Source of the DNA: Paracoccaceae bacterium
Lineage (GTDB): Bacteria; Pseudomonadota; Alphaproteobacteria; Rhodobacterales; Rhodobacteraceae
NCBI GenBank assembly: GCA_020425125.1
Contig: JAGQRV010000016.1
Coordinates: 10,955 to 58,114, forward strand
Length of the DNA: 47,160 bases
Reading direction: 5' to 3'
Positions 1 through 7,985 of this stretch are shown piece after piece (position 1 is the stretch's first letter; the number at the start of each line of letters is the position of its first letter). The translations under genes and the position numbers were made by a program. The notes beneath the pieces are model-generated. The model was not told the origin of the DNA. It saw only the letters and a list, made by a program, of their open reading frames with translations, and did no database searches.

Positions 1-2
1 GC

Positions 3-113
3 AAGCAGCGCCACGGCCCGATCGGGACGGTCGAACTGAGCTTCGAGGGCCGCTTCACCCGGTTCGGAAATCTGGCCAAGCCGTGGCAGACCGGGGCGGC
101 AGAGGGGTTCTGA
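3..113 (+). CDS. dnaB: Replicative DNA helicase, C-terminal fragment
   Basis: Only the last 36 codons are in the window; the gene enters from the left edge and stops at a TGA at 111-113. The peptide reads KQRHGPIGTVELSF followed by a FEGRFTRFGNL-type ending, which is the conserved C-terminal strand of DnaB (the KxRxGPxGxxxLxF motif that lies against the nucleotide site of the neighbouring subunit). DnaB unwinds DNA ahead of the replication fork as a hexamer. The motif is diagnostic, but the fragment is short and RadA/Sms-like RecA-fold proteins were the only alternative considered. No convincing T-tailed terminator follows. Confidence 0.85.
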   Translation, partial: KQRHGPIGTVELSFEGRFTRFGNLAKPWQTGAAEGF

Positions 114-222
114 GGCCCGGAAGCCAGCCCCGCGGACCGTTTTCACCAATGCCCCGGCGGCGCCCCGGAAACGCAGCAGAAAAGAGCTGCTACCGGTGGA
201 AGTTTCGCCTGTCGGCGGTGCC

Positions 223-522
223 CTAGATCACCTGCTCTGCCGCAGCCCAGCCCTTGACCATGTCGTCATGGCTCAGAGCCGGGGCGTCGAAGACTTCGGC
301 GCCGATCTTCTGGAAGAAGGGTTCGTGGACCGAGAGGAACGCCGCGCTCTCCGAGATCTCGTAGAACATGAAGACGCAGCGCTTGCCTTCGTCCATCGAA
401 TAATAGACCGCCTCCGGTTTGATCCGCGCGATGACCTTGTCGAAGGTCTCCTGCAAGCTGCCGTCCCGGATCGCTCGGTTGCCGGCGTCCGTCGGAATAC
501 GCACTTTCAGCATCATACGCAT
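223..522 (-). CDS. Small conserved hypothetical protein, possible dimeric alpha-beta barrel
   Basis: A 99-residue cytoplasmic protein with no signal peptide or membrane segment. An early strand (LKVRIPTDAGN) is followed by a helix, then a strand pair around VYYSMDEGKRCVFMFYEI and a C-terminal helix, a pattern like small dimeric alpha-beta barrel (ferredoxin-like) proteins; this fold guess is inference. The ATG at 522 was chosen because GGGG lies a few bases upstream; a TTG four codons earlier (534) is possible. It lies between dnaB, on the opposite strand, and the autoinducer synthase gene, about 85 bp downstream of that gene's stop and on the same strand. No function can be assigned. Confidence 0.6.
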   Translation of the reverse strand: MRMMLKVRIPTDAGNRAIRDGSLQETFDKVIARIKPEAVYYSMDEGKRCVFMFYEISESAAFLSVHEPFFQKIGAEVFDAPALSHDDMVKGWAAAEQVI

Positions 523-606
523 CTCTTGCCCCAATCCATTCTGGCGAGTCGGGAAAGGCTAGCGCGATGAGGCGGTTGTGAAAAGCGGGCGCGATCTCCT
601 TGCACG

Positions 607-1227
607 TCACGCCGCCGCAATCTTCGCCACCGCAGCTGCCGGCCGGACGATCTCCAGCGTTTCCAGGCGCTCCTGCAACTGCCAGTCGACGAGCGACGAA
701 CATTCCCAGCGCGCCAGCACGATGGCGCGGCCGTCATGCTCGAACCGGTCCATCACCTCGCATTCCCAGCCCGCACGCTGGATGGTGCGGGCGACCGCCG
801 GGTAGACGATGCCGAACAGATCCCGCTGCCCGGAGGTCACGCCAAAGCGGCAGAGGCCCAGCAGCAGCTCCACTGTGGCGGCCTGGCGCACCGGCTCGGC
901 CAGAAAGCGGCCCGAACACAGCCGGGTCACCTCGAGTCCCCCGGCGAGATCACCGCCGTGACGCGCCCAGACATCGCCGAACGCGCGTTCCAGCATGGTG
1001 CCATCCGCGGCCCGGCGCAGCCTGAGCGAGGCCTGGTGCCGTTCGTTCAGATGGACGAGGCAATAGGTTGTCCCCAGGACGTCGAAATCGTCGATCTCCA
1101 GCCCCTCGGCATTCACGTCCATGGGCCAGCAATGGCGGGTGGCGAACTGGTGCGCCCGATCCGTGTGGTGGCCGCGGCGAAGTTGCTGCCGAGTCGCCAG
1201 CCGATCAAATGAAAGTGCTTCGAACAT
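607..1227 (-). CDS. LuxI-family acyl-homoserine-lactone synthase
   Basis: A 206-residue protein that should make an N-acyl-homoserine lactone from S-adenosylmethionine and an acyl carrier. The invariant LuxI-family residues are present at near-canonical positions: Arg24, Phe28, Trp34, the acidic run Glu44/Asp46/Asp49, Arg69, and the Glu99-x-x-Arg102 pair (LEVTR). Length matches the family. The ATG at 1227 has GGGGAA upstream. It diverges from the LuxR-type gene at 1355, and a dyad lies in the 127-bp gap, so the pair is probably a self-contained quorum-sensing circuit. Acyl-chain length cannot be read from the sequence. The C-terminal tail is alanine rich and not conserved in the family. Confidence 0.9.
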   Translation of the reverse strand: MFEALSFDRLATRQQLRRGHHTDRAHQFATRHCWPMDVNAEGLEIDDFDVLGTTYCLVHLNERHQASLRLRRAADGTMLERAFGDVWARHGGDLAGGLEVTRLCSGRFLAEPVRQAATVELLLGLCRFGVTSGQRDLFGIVYPAVARTIQRAGWECEVMDRFEHDGRAIVLARWECSSLVDWQLQERLETLEIVRPAAAVAKIAAA

Positions 1228-1293
1228 CTACGTTCCCCGTCCGTTCCGTGCTGGACGAAGAACAAACCAGAAACACTAAAAAAGCTTCGATGT

Positions 1294-1315
1294 TTGGTTA
1301 ACCCTTTGTAACCAA
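1294..1315. promoter_or_regulatory. 22-bp dyad between luxI and luxR, lux-box-like candidate operator
   Basis: TTGGTTA-N8-TAACCAA is a perfect 7-bp inverted repeat centred in the divergent intergenic region, about 70 bp from the synthase start and 40 bp from the receptor start. Its size and position suit a LuxR-type dimer site, but the half-sites do not match the classical lux box (CTGT...ACAG), so assignment to the neighbouring LuxR protein is inference. Confidence 0.5.
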
Positions 1316-1337
1316 TTCAACTTTAGGACGGAGGGAA

Positions 1338-1382
1338 ATGAGCGGATTTTTGCCATGTCTGACTGGATTCAATCGTCGCTGA
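1338..1382 (+). CDS. Possible 14-codon leader ORF overlapping the luxR start
   Basis: An ATG at 1338 sits 2-3 bases behind the strong Shine-Dalgarno-like run GGACGGAGGGAA and opens a 14-codon frame (MSGFLPCLTGFNRR) that ends at the TGA at 1380-1382, out of frame with and overlapping the receptor gene that begins at 1355. The only good ribosome site in the region is therefore unusually close to the leader ATG and about 20 bases from the receptor ATG. Either the leader is translated and couples to luxR, or the site serves luxR at a long spacing. Confidence 0.3.
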   Translation: MSGFLPCLTGFNRR

Positions 1383-2263
1383 CGGACACGATCACGTCGT
1401 TGCGGAATGTCGGGATGATCGACCTCGCCAACGACATGGAGCGGCTGCTGTTCTCGGGCGAGATCGATACCCTGCGGGTCTACCGCAAGACCGAAATCGA
1501 ATCACTCGCCTCCGCGACCGACGAACTGAACGACGAGGCCGGACTGGTCGCGCTGCTCCGCCAGGTCACCGAATCGCTGCCGCTGGCCCATGCGACCATC
1601 CATGTCGTGCGCGAGACCGAGAACATGACCTTCAACCCGAAGGTAGTGACGACCTATCCCAAGGCCTGGATCGAGCGCTACGTCGCGCGCAAATACGCCC
1701 GCATCGATCCGGTCTTCTCGGTCTCCAGCGAACGGATCGCCGGATTCTACTGGGACATCATCGACCGCTCGAACCCGATCGTGGACGCCTTCTTCAAGGA
1801 TGCCGAGTCGATGGGGATCGGCCGGTCCGGATACACGCTGCCAAGCCTGGTCTGGCATGGCGCCAAGGTCGCGATAAGCGTCACGTCGATGCTGACCCCG
1901 GACGATTTCCGCAGGACCTTCGAACCGATGCGGTCGGATTTCGAAATGCTGGCAGACGACCTGCTGTCGGCCTACAGCGAGCTGGCTGCGCAGGAATTCC
2001 CGCCTGAACGGGTCCCGCCCGAGCGGCTCCTGCGGCTGCTCTACGGCCTTGCCCACGGCAAGACGATGCGCGAACTGTCCGAACAGTTCGGCATCGGCGA
2101 CATCGAGGAGGAAAGCCGCGCGATCTGCGAGTTCTACGACGCGCGCACGCTGTTGCAGGCGGTGATGATCTGCACCCGACTGAACCACCTCGAAAGCCTG
2201 CCCTTCGACCGGTGGGAGATCGCCTCGGACGCCGACGAAGAGGCTGAAACGGTCGACTTCTGA
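1355..2263 (+). CDS. LuxR-type autoinducer-binding regulator with divergent C-terminal HTH
   Basis: A 302-residue protein with an autoinducer-binding domain in the middle: Tyr101-Pro102, Trp105, Tyr109 and Asp118-Pro119 reproduce the TraR Trp57/Tyr61/Asp70 ligand-binding spacing exactly (4 and 9 residues). The C-terminal part (about 222-280) aligns with a GerE/LuxR helix-turn-helix (GLAHGKTMRELSEQFGI matches the scaffold of helices 1-2), but the recognition-helix region reads IEEESRAICEFY, acidic where LuxR proteins are basic, and is about two residues shorter. There are about 48 extra N-terminal residues compared with TraR. It diverges from the synthase gene. It probably binds the cognate lactone; whether it still binds DNA is open. 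Confidence 0.8.
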   Translation: MSDWIQSSLTDTITSLRNVGMIDLANDMERLLFSGEIDTLRVYRKTEIESLASATDELNDEAGLVALLRQVTESLPLAHATIHVVRETENMTFNPKVVTTYPKAWIERYVARKYARIDPVFSVSSERIAGFYWDIIDRSNPIVDAFFKDAESMGIGRSGYTLPSLVWHGAKVAISVTSMLTPDDFRRTFEPMRSDFEMLADDLLSAYSELAAQEFPPERVPPERLLRLLYGLAHGKTMRELSEQFGIGDIEEESRAICEFYDARTLLQAVMICTRLNHLESLPFDRWEIASDADEEAETVDF

Positions 2264-2271
2264 CTTGGCTC

Positions 2272-2295
2272 GCGGAACATTTCCCGATGCTCCGC
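2272..2295. terminator. Hairpin between convergent genes
   Basis: GCGGAACAT-TTCCCG-ATGCTCCGC forms a 9-bp stem with one mismatch, 9 bp after the luxR stop and 18 bp before the stop of the convergent gene at 2313. There is no T-run on either side, so it may be a weak bidirectional terminator or an mRNA end-protecting hairpin. Confidence 0.4.
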
Positions 2296-2312
2296 CCGCC
2301 CCTCCCGGATCC

Positions 2313-2732
2313 TCACTTGCAGGTTGACGATCCGCCGCCGTACTTGCCGCCGGCATATCGCAGCGTGATGCCATCCGCGACGACATCCCGCCAGCCGTCA
2401 TGCTCGGTGGTGCCGGGGGCCAGTTCGAAAGCCAGCAGATCCGCCCGGCTGCAGGCCTTCTGCGCACTCAGTTCGAGCACGAAGGCACTGCATCCGCCCG
2501 CGCCGCAATAAAGCGGGCTGCTGTACACCACCAGCGCCTCGTCCGTGCCGTCGCCATTCAGATCGGCCAGCGTGATCGCAACGTCCTTGGAGCTATCGGC
2601 CTCGGAGACGCCCAAGTAGTCGGCAAGGAACGCCGACACCTTCTCCCGCGCTGCGCCCTCGCTCATTGCAGGGGCGGCAAGCGGTGCAAGCGCGACCAGG
2701 GCGGCGGCCACACCAATCAGCCGGTCGAGCAT
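2313..2732 (-). CDS. Secreted small hypothetical protein with a DxNGDGxDE motif
   Basis: A 139-residue protein with an N-terminal Sec-type signal (LIGVAAALVALAPLAAPAMS, cleavage near residue 22). The mature part begins with a charged helix and holds LADLNGDGTDEALVVY around residues 56-71, resembling a calcium-binding EF-hand/FG-GAP-type loop, and three Cys residues near CGAGGCS and AQKACS that could form disulphides. The start at 2732 is supported by AAAGGAG about 8 bases upstream. It is probably periplasmic; its role is unknown. It is separated from htpX by 86 bp on the same strand. Confidence 0.65.
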   Translation of the reverse strand: MLDRLIGVAAALVALAPLAAPAMSEGAAREKVSAFLADYLGVSEADSSKDVAITLADLNGDGTDEALVVYSSPLYCGAGGCSAFVLELSAQKACSRADLLAFELAPGTTEHDGWRDVVADGITLRYAGGKYGGGSSTCK

Positions 2733-2818
2733 GACGGGTCTCCTTTCAGGCTTCCGGGGCGCAGATGCCCGTCACTTGGATGCAGTTCCCGCGCCCTGCG
2801 GCGCGGCGGTGCCGCCGC

Positions 2819-3736
2819 TCACCCCCAGGGTCCGCTCTTCGTGCGCGCTGTCCGGCCGGATCGGGGCACGTCGCTCGGCCGGGCCGCCGGCGCGCGGCGC
2901 TCTCCCGAACCCGCCATCGCCCTCAGCCGGGCCACGCGATTCTCGGTCGACGGATGGGTGGCGAAGAGATTGTCCATCCGCTGGCCGTGAAGCGGGTTGA
3001 TGATGAACATGTGCGCTGTCGCCGGGTTCCGCTCGGCCGTCATGTAATCGATCCGGCTCGCCGCCCGCTGGATATCCTCCAGGGCCGAGGCGAGCCACAT
3101 CGGATGTCCGCAGATTTCGGCGCCGATCCGGTCGGCCTCGTATTCGCGCGACCGGCTGATCGCCATCTGGACCAGCGATGCCGCCAGCGGCGCCAGGATC
3201 ATCATGGCGAGCGTCCCGACGATCCCCATCCGCTCCCGCGATCCGCCGAAGAACAGCGCGAAGTTCGCCAGCATCGAGATCGCACCGGCAAAGGTCGCCG
3301 TCACCGTCATGATCGCCGTGTCGTGATTGCGGATATGGGCAAGTTCGTGCGCGATCACCCCGGCAAGTTCCTCGCGCGAGAGCCGGCGCAGAAGCCCGGT
3401 CGTCACCGCGACTGCGGCATTCTGGGGGCTGCGGCCGGTGGCGAAAGCGTTCGGCTGATCGGTGTCGATGACATAGACGGCCGGAACCGGCAGGTTGCCG
3501 TTGCGCGCCAGATCCGCCACCAGTGAGACCAGACCTGCGGCGTCGTTTCCCGAGACGGGCCGTGCGTTGTGCATCCGCAGGACCATCTTGTCCGAGTTCC
3601 ACCAGGTGAACACGTTCATCAAGCCGGCCACCACCAGCGCGATGACCGCGCCGCCGCCGCCGCCCAGAAGATAGCCCACGCCCATGAAGAGCGCGGTCAT
3701 CGCCGCCATCAGCATGGCTGTCCGGACGTACCCCAT
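2819..3736 (-). CDS. htpX: M48-family membrane zinc metalloprotease HtpX
   Basis: A 305-residue inner-membrane protease of the HtpX family, which degrades damaged membrane proteins. Two N-terminal hydrophobic segments (about residues 5-45) precede the zinc motif HELAH at 130-134; the third zinc ligand lies in SREYEAD (Glu198). Two more hydrophobic segments lie between (about 142-190). A Pro/Arg-rich tail ends the protein. A GTG-ATG pair opens the frame; the ATG at 3736 fits GGAG 8 bases upstream better. It follows the M32 carboxypeptidase gene by about 110 bp on the same strand. Confidence 0.93.
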   Translation of the reverse strand: MGYVRTAMLMAAMTALFMGVGYLLGGGGGAVIALVVAGLMNVFTWWNSDKMVLRMHNARPVSGNDAAGLVSLVADLARNGNLPVPAVYVIDTDQPNAFATGRSPQNAAVAVTTGLLRRLSREELAGVIAHELAHIRNHDTAIMTVTATFAGAISMLANFALFFGGSRERMGIVGTLAMMILAPLAASLVQMAISRSREYEADRIGAEICGHPMWLASALEDIQRAASRIDYMTAERNPATAHMFIINPLHGQRMDNLFATHPSTENRVARLRAMAGSGERRAPAARPSDVPRSGRTARTKSGPWG

Positions 3737-3847
3737 CACACCGTCTCCGCTGCCTCGGGCAGAATATGGGTCACCGATCCGCGCGCCGCAACGCCCGCGC
3801 GGGTCCGATGAAAGTCCGACGGAAGTCCGATCGAATTCCGATGCCGG

Positions 3848-5320
3848 TCAGAGCCCAGCAAGCTCGCCGAACTTCGCCTCCAGATAATCCAGCAGCGGGG
3901 CCTCGTCCGGCTCCGCACCGATGGCGTGGCGGATCGTTTCGCGCCCCAGGCGAAGCGCTCCGAAATTCCGCAGCCGTGCCGTCAGCCAGGCGGTAATGGC
4001 GGCGGTGTCGCCGCGTGCCAGGTCGGCGTCCAGAGCTTCAATATCTTCCCGCAACACCTTGTAAAGACAGCCGGCGTAGACGTTTCCAAGGCTGTAGGTC
4101 GGGAAATAGCCGAACAGCCCTACCGACCAGTGCACGTCCTGCAGCACGCCTTGCGAAGCCCGCGGCACCGCAACCGAGAAATCCCGGAAGAAGCGTGCAT
4201 TCCAGGCATCTTCCAGGTCAGGCACGGCGAGCCGCCCGGCGATCAGGTCGCGCTCCAGATCGAAGCGCATCAGGACATGGAGGTTGTACTGCACTTCATC
4301 CGCCTCGGTACGAATGAAACCGGGGTGAACACGATTGACCACGGCATAGAAGGTTTCTGGCGTTCCGACGCTTCCCGTGCCGAATTCCGCCTCCATCCGG
4401 CCGTGGAGCCAACCGCAGAAGGCGTGACTGCGGCCCAACTGGTTCTCGAACAGCCGGCTCTGGCTTTCATGCACCCCCATCGACGCGCCGCGCCCGATCG
4501 GCGTGAGTGCGAAGGCCGGATCGACCTGCTGCTCGTAGGTGGCATGGCCGACTTCGTGGATCGTCGAATACAGACAATTGAACGGATTGGCTGGATCGGT
4601 CCGGGTGGTGATCCGCACATCCGCCCCCGAACCCGAGGAAAACGGATGCACCGCCTTGTCGATTCGCCCGCGATTGAAATCGTAACCGAACACCCTCGCC
4701 AGCTCGGCCGCGAGCCGAGCCTGAATCGCCTCGTCGAACACACCCGTCAGCGGCGCGGGTTGCAGTGCGCCGAGCATCTTGTCGCGCAGCGCCACCAGCC
4801 GAGGTCTCAGTGCCCCGAACATCGCGTCGAGATCGGCCGCGCGCGTCCCCGGTTCGTAATCGTCGAGCAGCGCGTCATAGAGATCGCCGCCGCTCGCCAA
4901 CGCTGCGGCCTCCTCGCGCTTCAGGGCCACCACTTCGGCCAGCCGCGGTGCGAAGGCGGCAAAGTCGTCTGCAGCCCGCGCCACTGCCCATTCGCCTTGC
5001 GCAACGCTCGTCACCCGAGCCAGTGCGGCAGAAAGATCGGCGGGAACCCGTGTCGCCCGGTCGAAGGCGCGGCGGATCTCGCGGATCTGCGCGATCGCCA
5101 CAGGCTCGTCCGGTTCGACGACAGCCGACAGCCATTCGCCGACCTGCGGATCACTGTTGCGGGCGTGGAGGACCCGCTGCATCGCCGCCATCTCCTCGCC
5201 CCGTTGCGCGGCGGCCCCCCGCGGCATCACGGTTTCCTGGTCCCAGCCCAGCCGCCCGGCGACAGAAGCCAGGGCCTCGGTCACGCGCGCATGGGCCATG
5301 AGGGCCTCAAGCGGGGTCAT
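3848..5320 (-). CDS. M32-family (Taq-type) metallocarboxypeptidase
   Basis: A 490-residue cytoplasmic zinc carboxypeptidase, the normal length for family M32. Signature motifs are in order: HPF (225-227), HEVGH (255-259, zinc ligands), HESQSR (284-289), then an IRTEADE segment and the GYFPTYSLGN motif near the C-terminus. It should trim C-terminal residues from peptides. The ATG at 5320 was chosen because it overlaps the ctaA stop as ATGA, implying translational coupling; a longer upstream frame runs into ctaA and is not coding. The pairing with heme A synthase looks like operon economy rather than shared function. Confidence 0.93.
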   Translation of the reverse strand: MTPLEALMAHARVTEALASVAGRLGWDQETVMPRGAAAQRGEEMAAMQRVLHARNSDPQVGEWLSAVVEPDEPVAIAQIREIRRAFDRATRVPADLSAALARVTSVAQGEWAVARAADDFAAFAPRLAEVVALKREEAAALASGGDLYDALLDDYEPGTRAADLDAMFGALRPRLVALRDKMLGALQPAPLTGVFDEAIQARLAAELARVFGYDFNRGRIDKAVHPFSSGSGADVRITTRTDPANPFNCLYSTIHEVGHATYEQQVDPAFALTPIGRGASMGVHESQSRLFENQLGRSHAFCGWLHGRMEAEFGTGSVGTPETFYAVVNRVHPGFIRTEADEVQYNLHVLMRFDLERDLIAGRLAVPDLEDAWNARFFRDFSVAVPRASQGVLQDVHWSVGLFGYFPTYSLGNVYAGCLYKVLREDIEALDADLARGDTAAITAWLTARLRNFGALRLGRETIRHAIGAEPDEAPLLDYLEAKFGELAGL

Positions 5321-6465
5321 GCCCGGCCCCGCACGCTTTGCGCCGCCGGATACTGGCTGAGGAACCGCGCCCTCAGGATCAGCACCCAGAGCGTCACCGC
5401 CCCCAACTGATGCAGGATCGCCAGCGGCAGCGGCGCGCCATGGAGCACGGTGCCGATCCCCAGAACGACCTGGCCGAACAGCATCACCCCCATCCAGTCG
5501 AAGGCCCGCGCTGTGCTGCGGCTGGCCGAGTGGCGGCCGCGCCACCAGACCACGAGGCCGAACAGGAAGACCGTGTACCCGAACACCCTGTGCACCAATT
5601 GAACGAGACCCGGATTCTCGAAGAAATTGCGCCAGACCGGGGTGAGATCGAACATGTCGGGCGGCACGATCTGCCCCGCCATCAGCGGCCATTCGGGATA
5701 GTTGCGGCCCGCATCGATCCCGGCGACCAGCGCCCCCAGCAGTACCTGCAGAAGAACCATGTGCATCAGGCCGGTGGCCAGTCCGAACCGCCGCGCATCT
5801 CGCGACCGGCGCGCGGTCATCAGCGCCGGCTCGGGCCGCGACAGCAGGAACGCGTCCCAGGCGATCAGGCCCAGGATCGAGAAGGCGATGCCGAGATGCA
5901 CGGCGAGCCGATAGGACAGAACGTCGGTCCGTCCGTCACCCAGCCCCGACGCCACCATCCACCAGCCGATCGCGCCCTGCACCGCCCCCAGCCCGCCGAG
6001 GAGAAGCAGCCGTCCCGTCCAGCCCGGAGGGATCTTCCGCGCTGCGAGGAACCCCAGGAACCCGACAGCCCATACGAGTCCGATCGCGCGCCCAAGCTGC
6101 CGGTGACCCCATTCCCACCAATAGATCGACTTGAACGCCGCAAGCGTCATGTCCGAGTTCTGGAGCTGGAATTCCGGCGTCGCCTTGTATTTGGCAAATT
6201 CCGCATCCCACGCTGCGGCACCCATCGGCGGCAACGCGCCTGTGACAGGCCGCCATTCGGTGATTGACAGACCGCTGTCGGTCAGCCGGGTCAGACCGCC
6301 CACAACGATCATCGCCACAACGAGGAGGAACAGCACGGCAAGCCAGGCCCGGATGCCCCGCCGCGCACCGCCGCGGCCTTTCTCGATCAGCCCGCCTGCA
6401 CGTGGCACGGGCGCGGTCTTCGCACCGCCCACCTCTTCGAAGATGCTGCGTTTCTTTTCGGCCAT
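5317..6465 (-). CDS. ctaA: Heme A synthase (COX15/CtaA)
   Basis: A 382-residue polytopic inner-membrane protein that oxidises the C8 methyl of heme O to make heme A for aa3-type cytochrome oxidases. After a basic cytosolic N-terminus come about eight transmembrane segments. CtaA hallmarks include GGLTRLTDSGLSITEW near residues 57-72, the WEWGHRQLGR histidine segment, and the later LVQLVHRVFGYT and LHQLGAVTLW histidine segments (heme ligands). Type II-length alphaproteobacterial CtaA. The gene follows trmJ by 27 bp and overlaps the carboxypeptidase gene by 4 bp. Confidence 0.95.
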   Translation of the reverse strand: MAEKKRSIFEEVGGAKTAPVPRAGGLIEKGRGGARRGIRAWLAVLFLLVVAMIVVGGLTRLTDSGLSITEWRPVTGALPPMGAAAWDAEFAKYKATPEFQLQNSDMTLAAFKSIYWWEWGHRQLGRAIGLVWAVGFLGFLAARKIPPGWTGRLLLLGGLGAVQGAIGWWMVASGLGDGRTDVLSYRLAVHLGIAFSILGLIAWDAFLLSRPEPALMTARRSRDARRFGLATGLMHMVLLQVLLGALVAGIDAGRNYPEWPLMAGQIVPPDMFDLTPVWRNFFENPGLVQLVHRVFGYTVFLFGLVVWWRGRHSASRSTARAFDWMGVMLFGQVVLGIGTVLHGAPLPLAILHQLGAVTLWVLILRARFLSQYPAAQSVRGRA

Positions 6466-6492
6466 CGAAACCTCCGGTCGCCGCCGCGGCTG

Positions 6493-7251
6493 TCAGTGAT
6501 AGGTTCTGTCGCCCCGTTCGCGCCACCGCACCATCTGGCGCAGCACGCCGTGGAGGATCTGGACATCGGCACGGGTCAATGGCATCCGCGACCAGAGGTT
6601 GCGCAGGTTCATCTTCATATGCGCGGCCTTGACTGCGGGGAAGAAGAAGCCGGCCTCCTGCAGGCGTGCCTCGTAATGGGCGGCAAGCTTCTCGATCTCC
6701 AGCGCCGTCGCCCAGTCCGTGCCGGCCATCTCGACTTCGCCCGACGGCAGCTCGGCCCATTGCCGACGCCATTCGTACCCGACCAGCAGCACGCACTGGG
6801 CCAGGTTGAGCGACGGAAAATCCGGGTTCACGGGCACCGAAATGAGGGCATTGGCCCGCGCGATATCGTCATTTTCGAGCCCCGCGCGCTCGGGGCCGAA
6901 CAGGATGCCGACGCGCTCGCCCGCCCGCGCGCGCATCACCGCTTCGGCCATCGCGGTTTCGGGCGTCATCACCGGCTTGGTCAGACCGCGCACTCGCGCC
7001 GTGGTCGCGAGGACGAAATGGCAGTCGGCAACAGCCTCAGAGGTCGTCGCGGCCAGCTTCGCCTCGTCCAGCAGTCGTCCGGCACCGCTCGACATCGCAA
7101 CGGCCCTGGGGTTGGGCCAGCCGTCCCGCGGCGACACCAGCCGCATCCGATCGAGTCCGAAATTCCACATCGCCCGGGCCGCGGCACCGATGTTTTCGCC
7201 CATTTGCGGGCGCACGAGCACGAAGACGGGCGCAGGAGGAGTCGTCACCAT
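6493..7251 (-). CDS. trmJ: tRNA (cytidine/uridine-32-2'-O)-methyltransferase TrmJ
   Basis: A 252-residue SPOUT-superfamily methyltransferase that 2'-O-methylates position 32 of tRNAs using SAM. The fold is recognisable by FVLVRPQMGENIGAAARAM at the N-terminus, VGILFGPERAGLENDD in the middle and the C-terminal SLNLAQCVLLVGYE knot motif with its conserved Asn. A C-terminal dimerisation helix region follows (about residues 180-250). The ATG at 7251 is 92 bp from the divergent ThiE-like gene. It heads the run trmJ-ctaA-carboxypeptidase, with a gap of 27 bp to ctaA. Confidence 0.93.
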   Translation of the reverse strand: MVTTPPAPVFVLVRPQMGENIGAAARAMWNFGLDRMRLVSPRDGWPNPRAVAMSSGAGRLLDEAKLAATTSEAVADCHFVLATTARVRGLTKPVMTPETAMAEAVMRARAGERVGILFGPERAGLENDDIARANALISVPVNPDFPSLNLAQCVLLVGYEWRRQWAELPSGEVEMAGTDWATALEIEKLAAHYEARLQEAGFFFPAVKAAHMKMNLRNLWSRMPLTRADVQILHGVLRQMVRWRERGDRTYH

Positions 7252-7343
7252 GATCGCGGTCTAAGGCCAACCTCCGGAAAGGGCAATGTCCGGGCTGACG
7301 GGTGCCCTTGTGAGCGGTCCCGGCACGGAGTAGCAGGAACAAT

Positions 7344-7985
7344 ATGCCCAGACCCGAGGCCAGAATGCCCCCACCCGACCGCGCACAGGTCTATCTTGTC
7401 ACTCCGCCGGACCCGGACCGGGACGGCTTCGATGCGCGTCTCGCGTCGGTGCTGGACGCAGTGCCGGTGGCCTGTCTCAGGCTGCGCCTCGCCAGTCAGG
7501 ACGAAGATCGCATCATCCGGTCCGCCGACCGGCTGCGCGACCTCGTCCACGCCCGCGACATCCCGCTGGTCATCGACAGTCATGTCGGGCTGGTGGAGCG
7601 GCTGGGATTGGACGGGGTTCACCTGACCGACGGCGCGCGGTCGGTCCGGAAGGTACGCAAGACCCTGGGCGACGACGCAATCGTGGGGGCCCATTGCGGC
7701 GCCTCGCGCCATGACGGGATAACCGCAGGGGAAAGCGGCGCGGATTACGTCGCCTTCGGTCCGGCCGGCACCACGGCCCTGGGCACCGGCGAACGCGCAA
7801 CCCGGGATCTCTTCGCCTGGTGGTCCGAGATGATCGAGATCCCGGTTGTCGCAGAGGGCGCTCTGGACGCCGCGGTCATCGCCGAGCTCGACTCCGTCAC
7901 CGACTTCTTCGCCTTCGGCGACGAGATCTGGCAGACCGAGGATCCCGCCGCGACCCTGCGCAGGCTCGTCAGCGAACTGGGCTGA
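7344..7985 (+). CDS. Thiamine-phosphate synthase-like protein (ThiE/TenI family)
   Basis: A 213-residue TIM-barrel protein of the ThiE/TenI family. Family features include YLVTPP at strand 1, the LVIDSHVGLVERLGLDGVHLT segment (ThiE: NDRxDLAxxxGADGVHLGQ), IVGAHCGASRHDG, and ADYVAFGPAGTTA (ThiE: ADYVGxGPxFxT). Several ThiE phosphate-binding and Mg residues look changed (for example IDSH for NDRV), so it may be a paralogue rather than the main enzyme. An unrelated short N-terminal extension (PRPEARMPPP) suggests the second Met, at 7362, as an alternative start. Its 3' end overlaps the convergent acyltransferase gene by 17 bp. Confidence 0.8.
   Translation: MPRPEARMPPPDRAQVYLVTPPDPDRDGFDARLASVLDAVPVACLRLRLASQDEDRIIRSADRLRDLVHARDIPLVIDSHVGLVERLGLDGVHLTDGARSVRKVRKTLGDDAIVGAHCGASRHDGITAGESGADYVAFGPAGTTALGTGERATRDLFAWWSEMIEIPVVAEGALDAAVIAELDSVTDFFAFGDEIWQTEDPAATLRRLVSELG

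Noticed and set aside
3926-5410. A 494-codon plus-strand frame opposite the M32 carboxypeptidase
   Set aside because: Antisense shadow; no ribosome site or domain, and the opposite strand has complete catalytic motifs.
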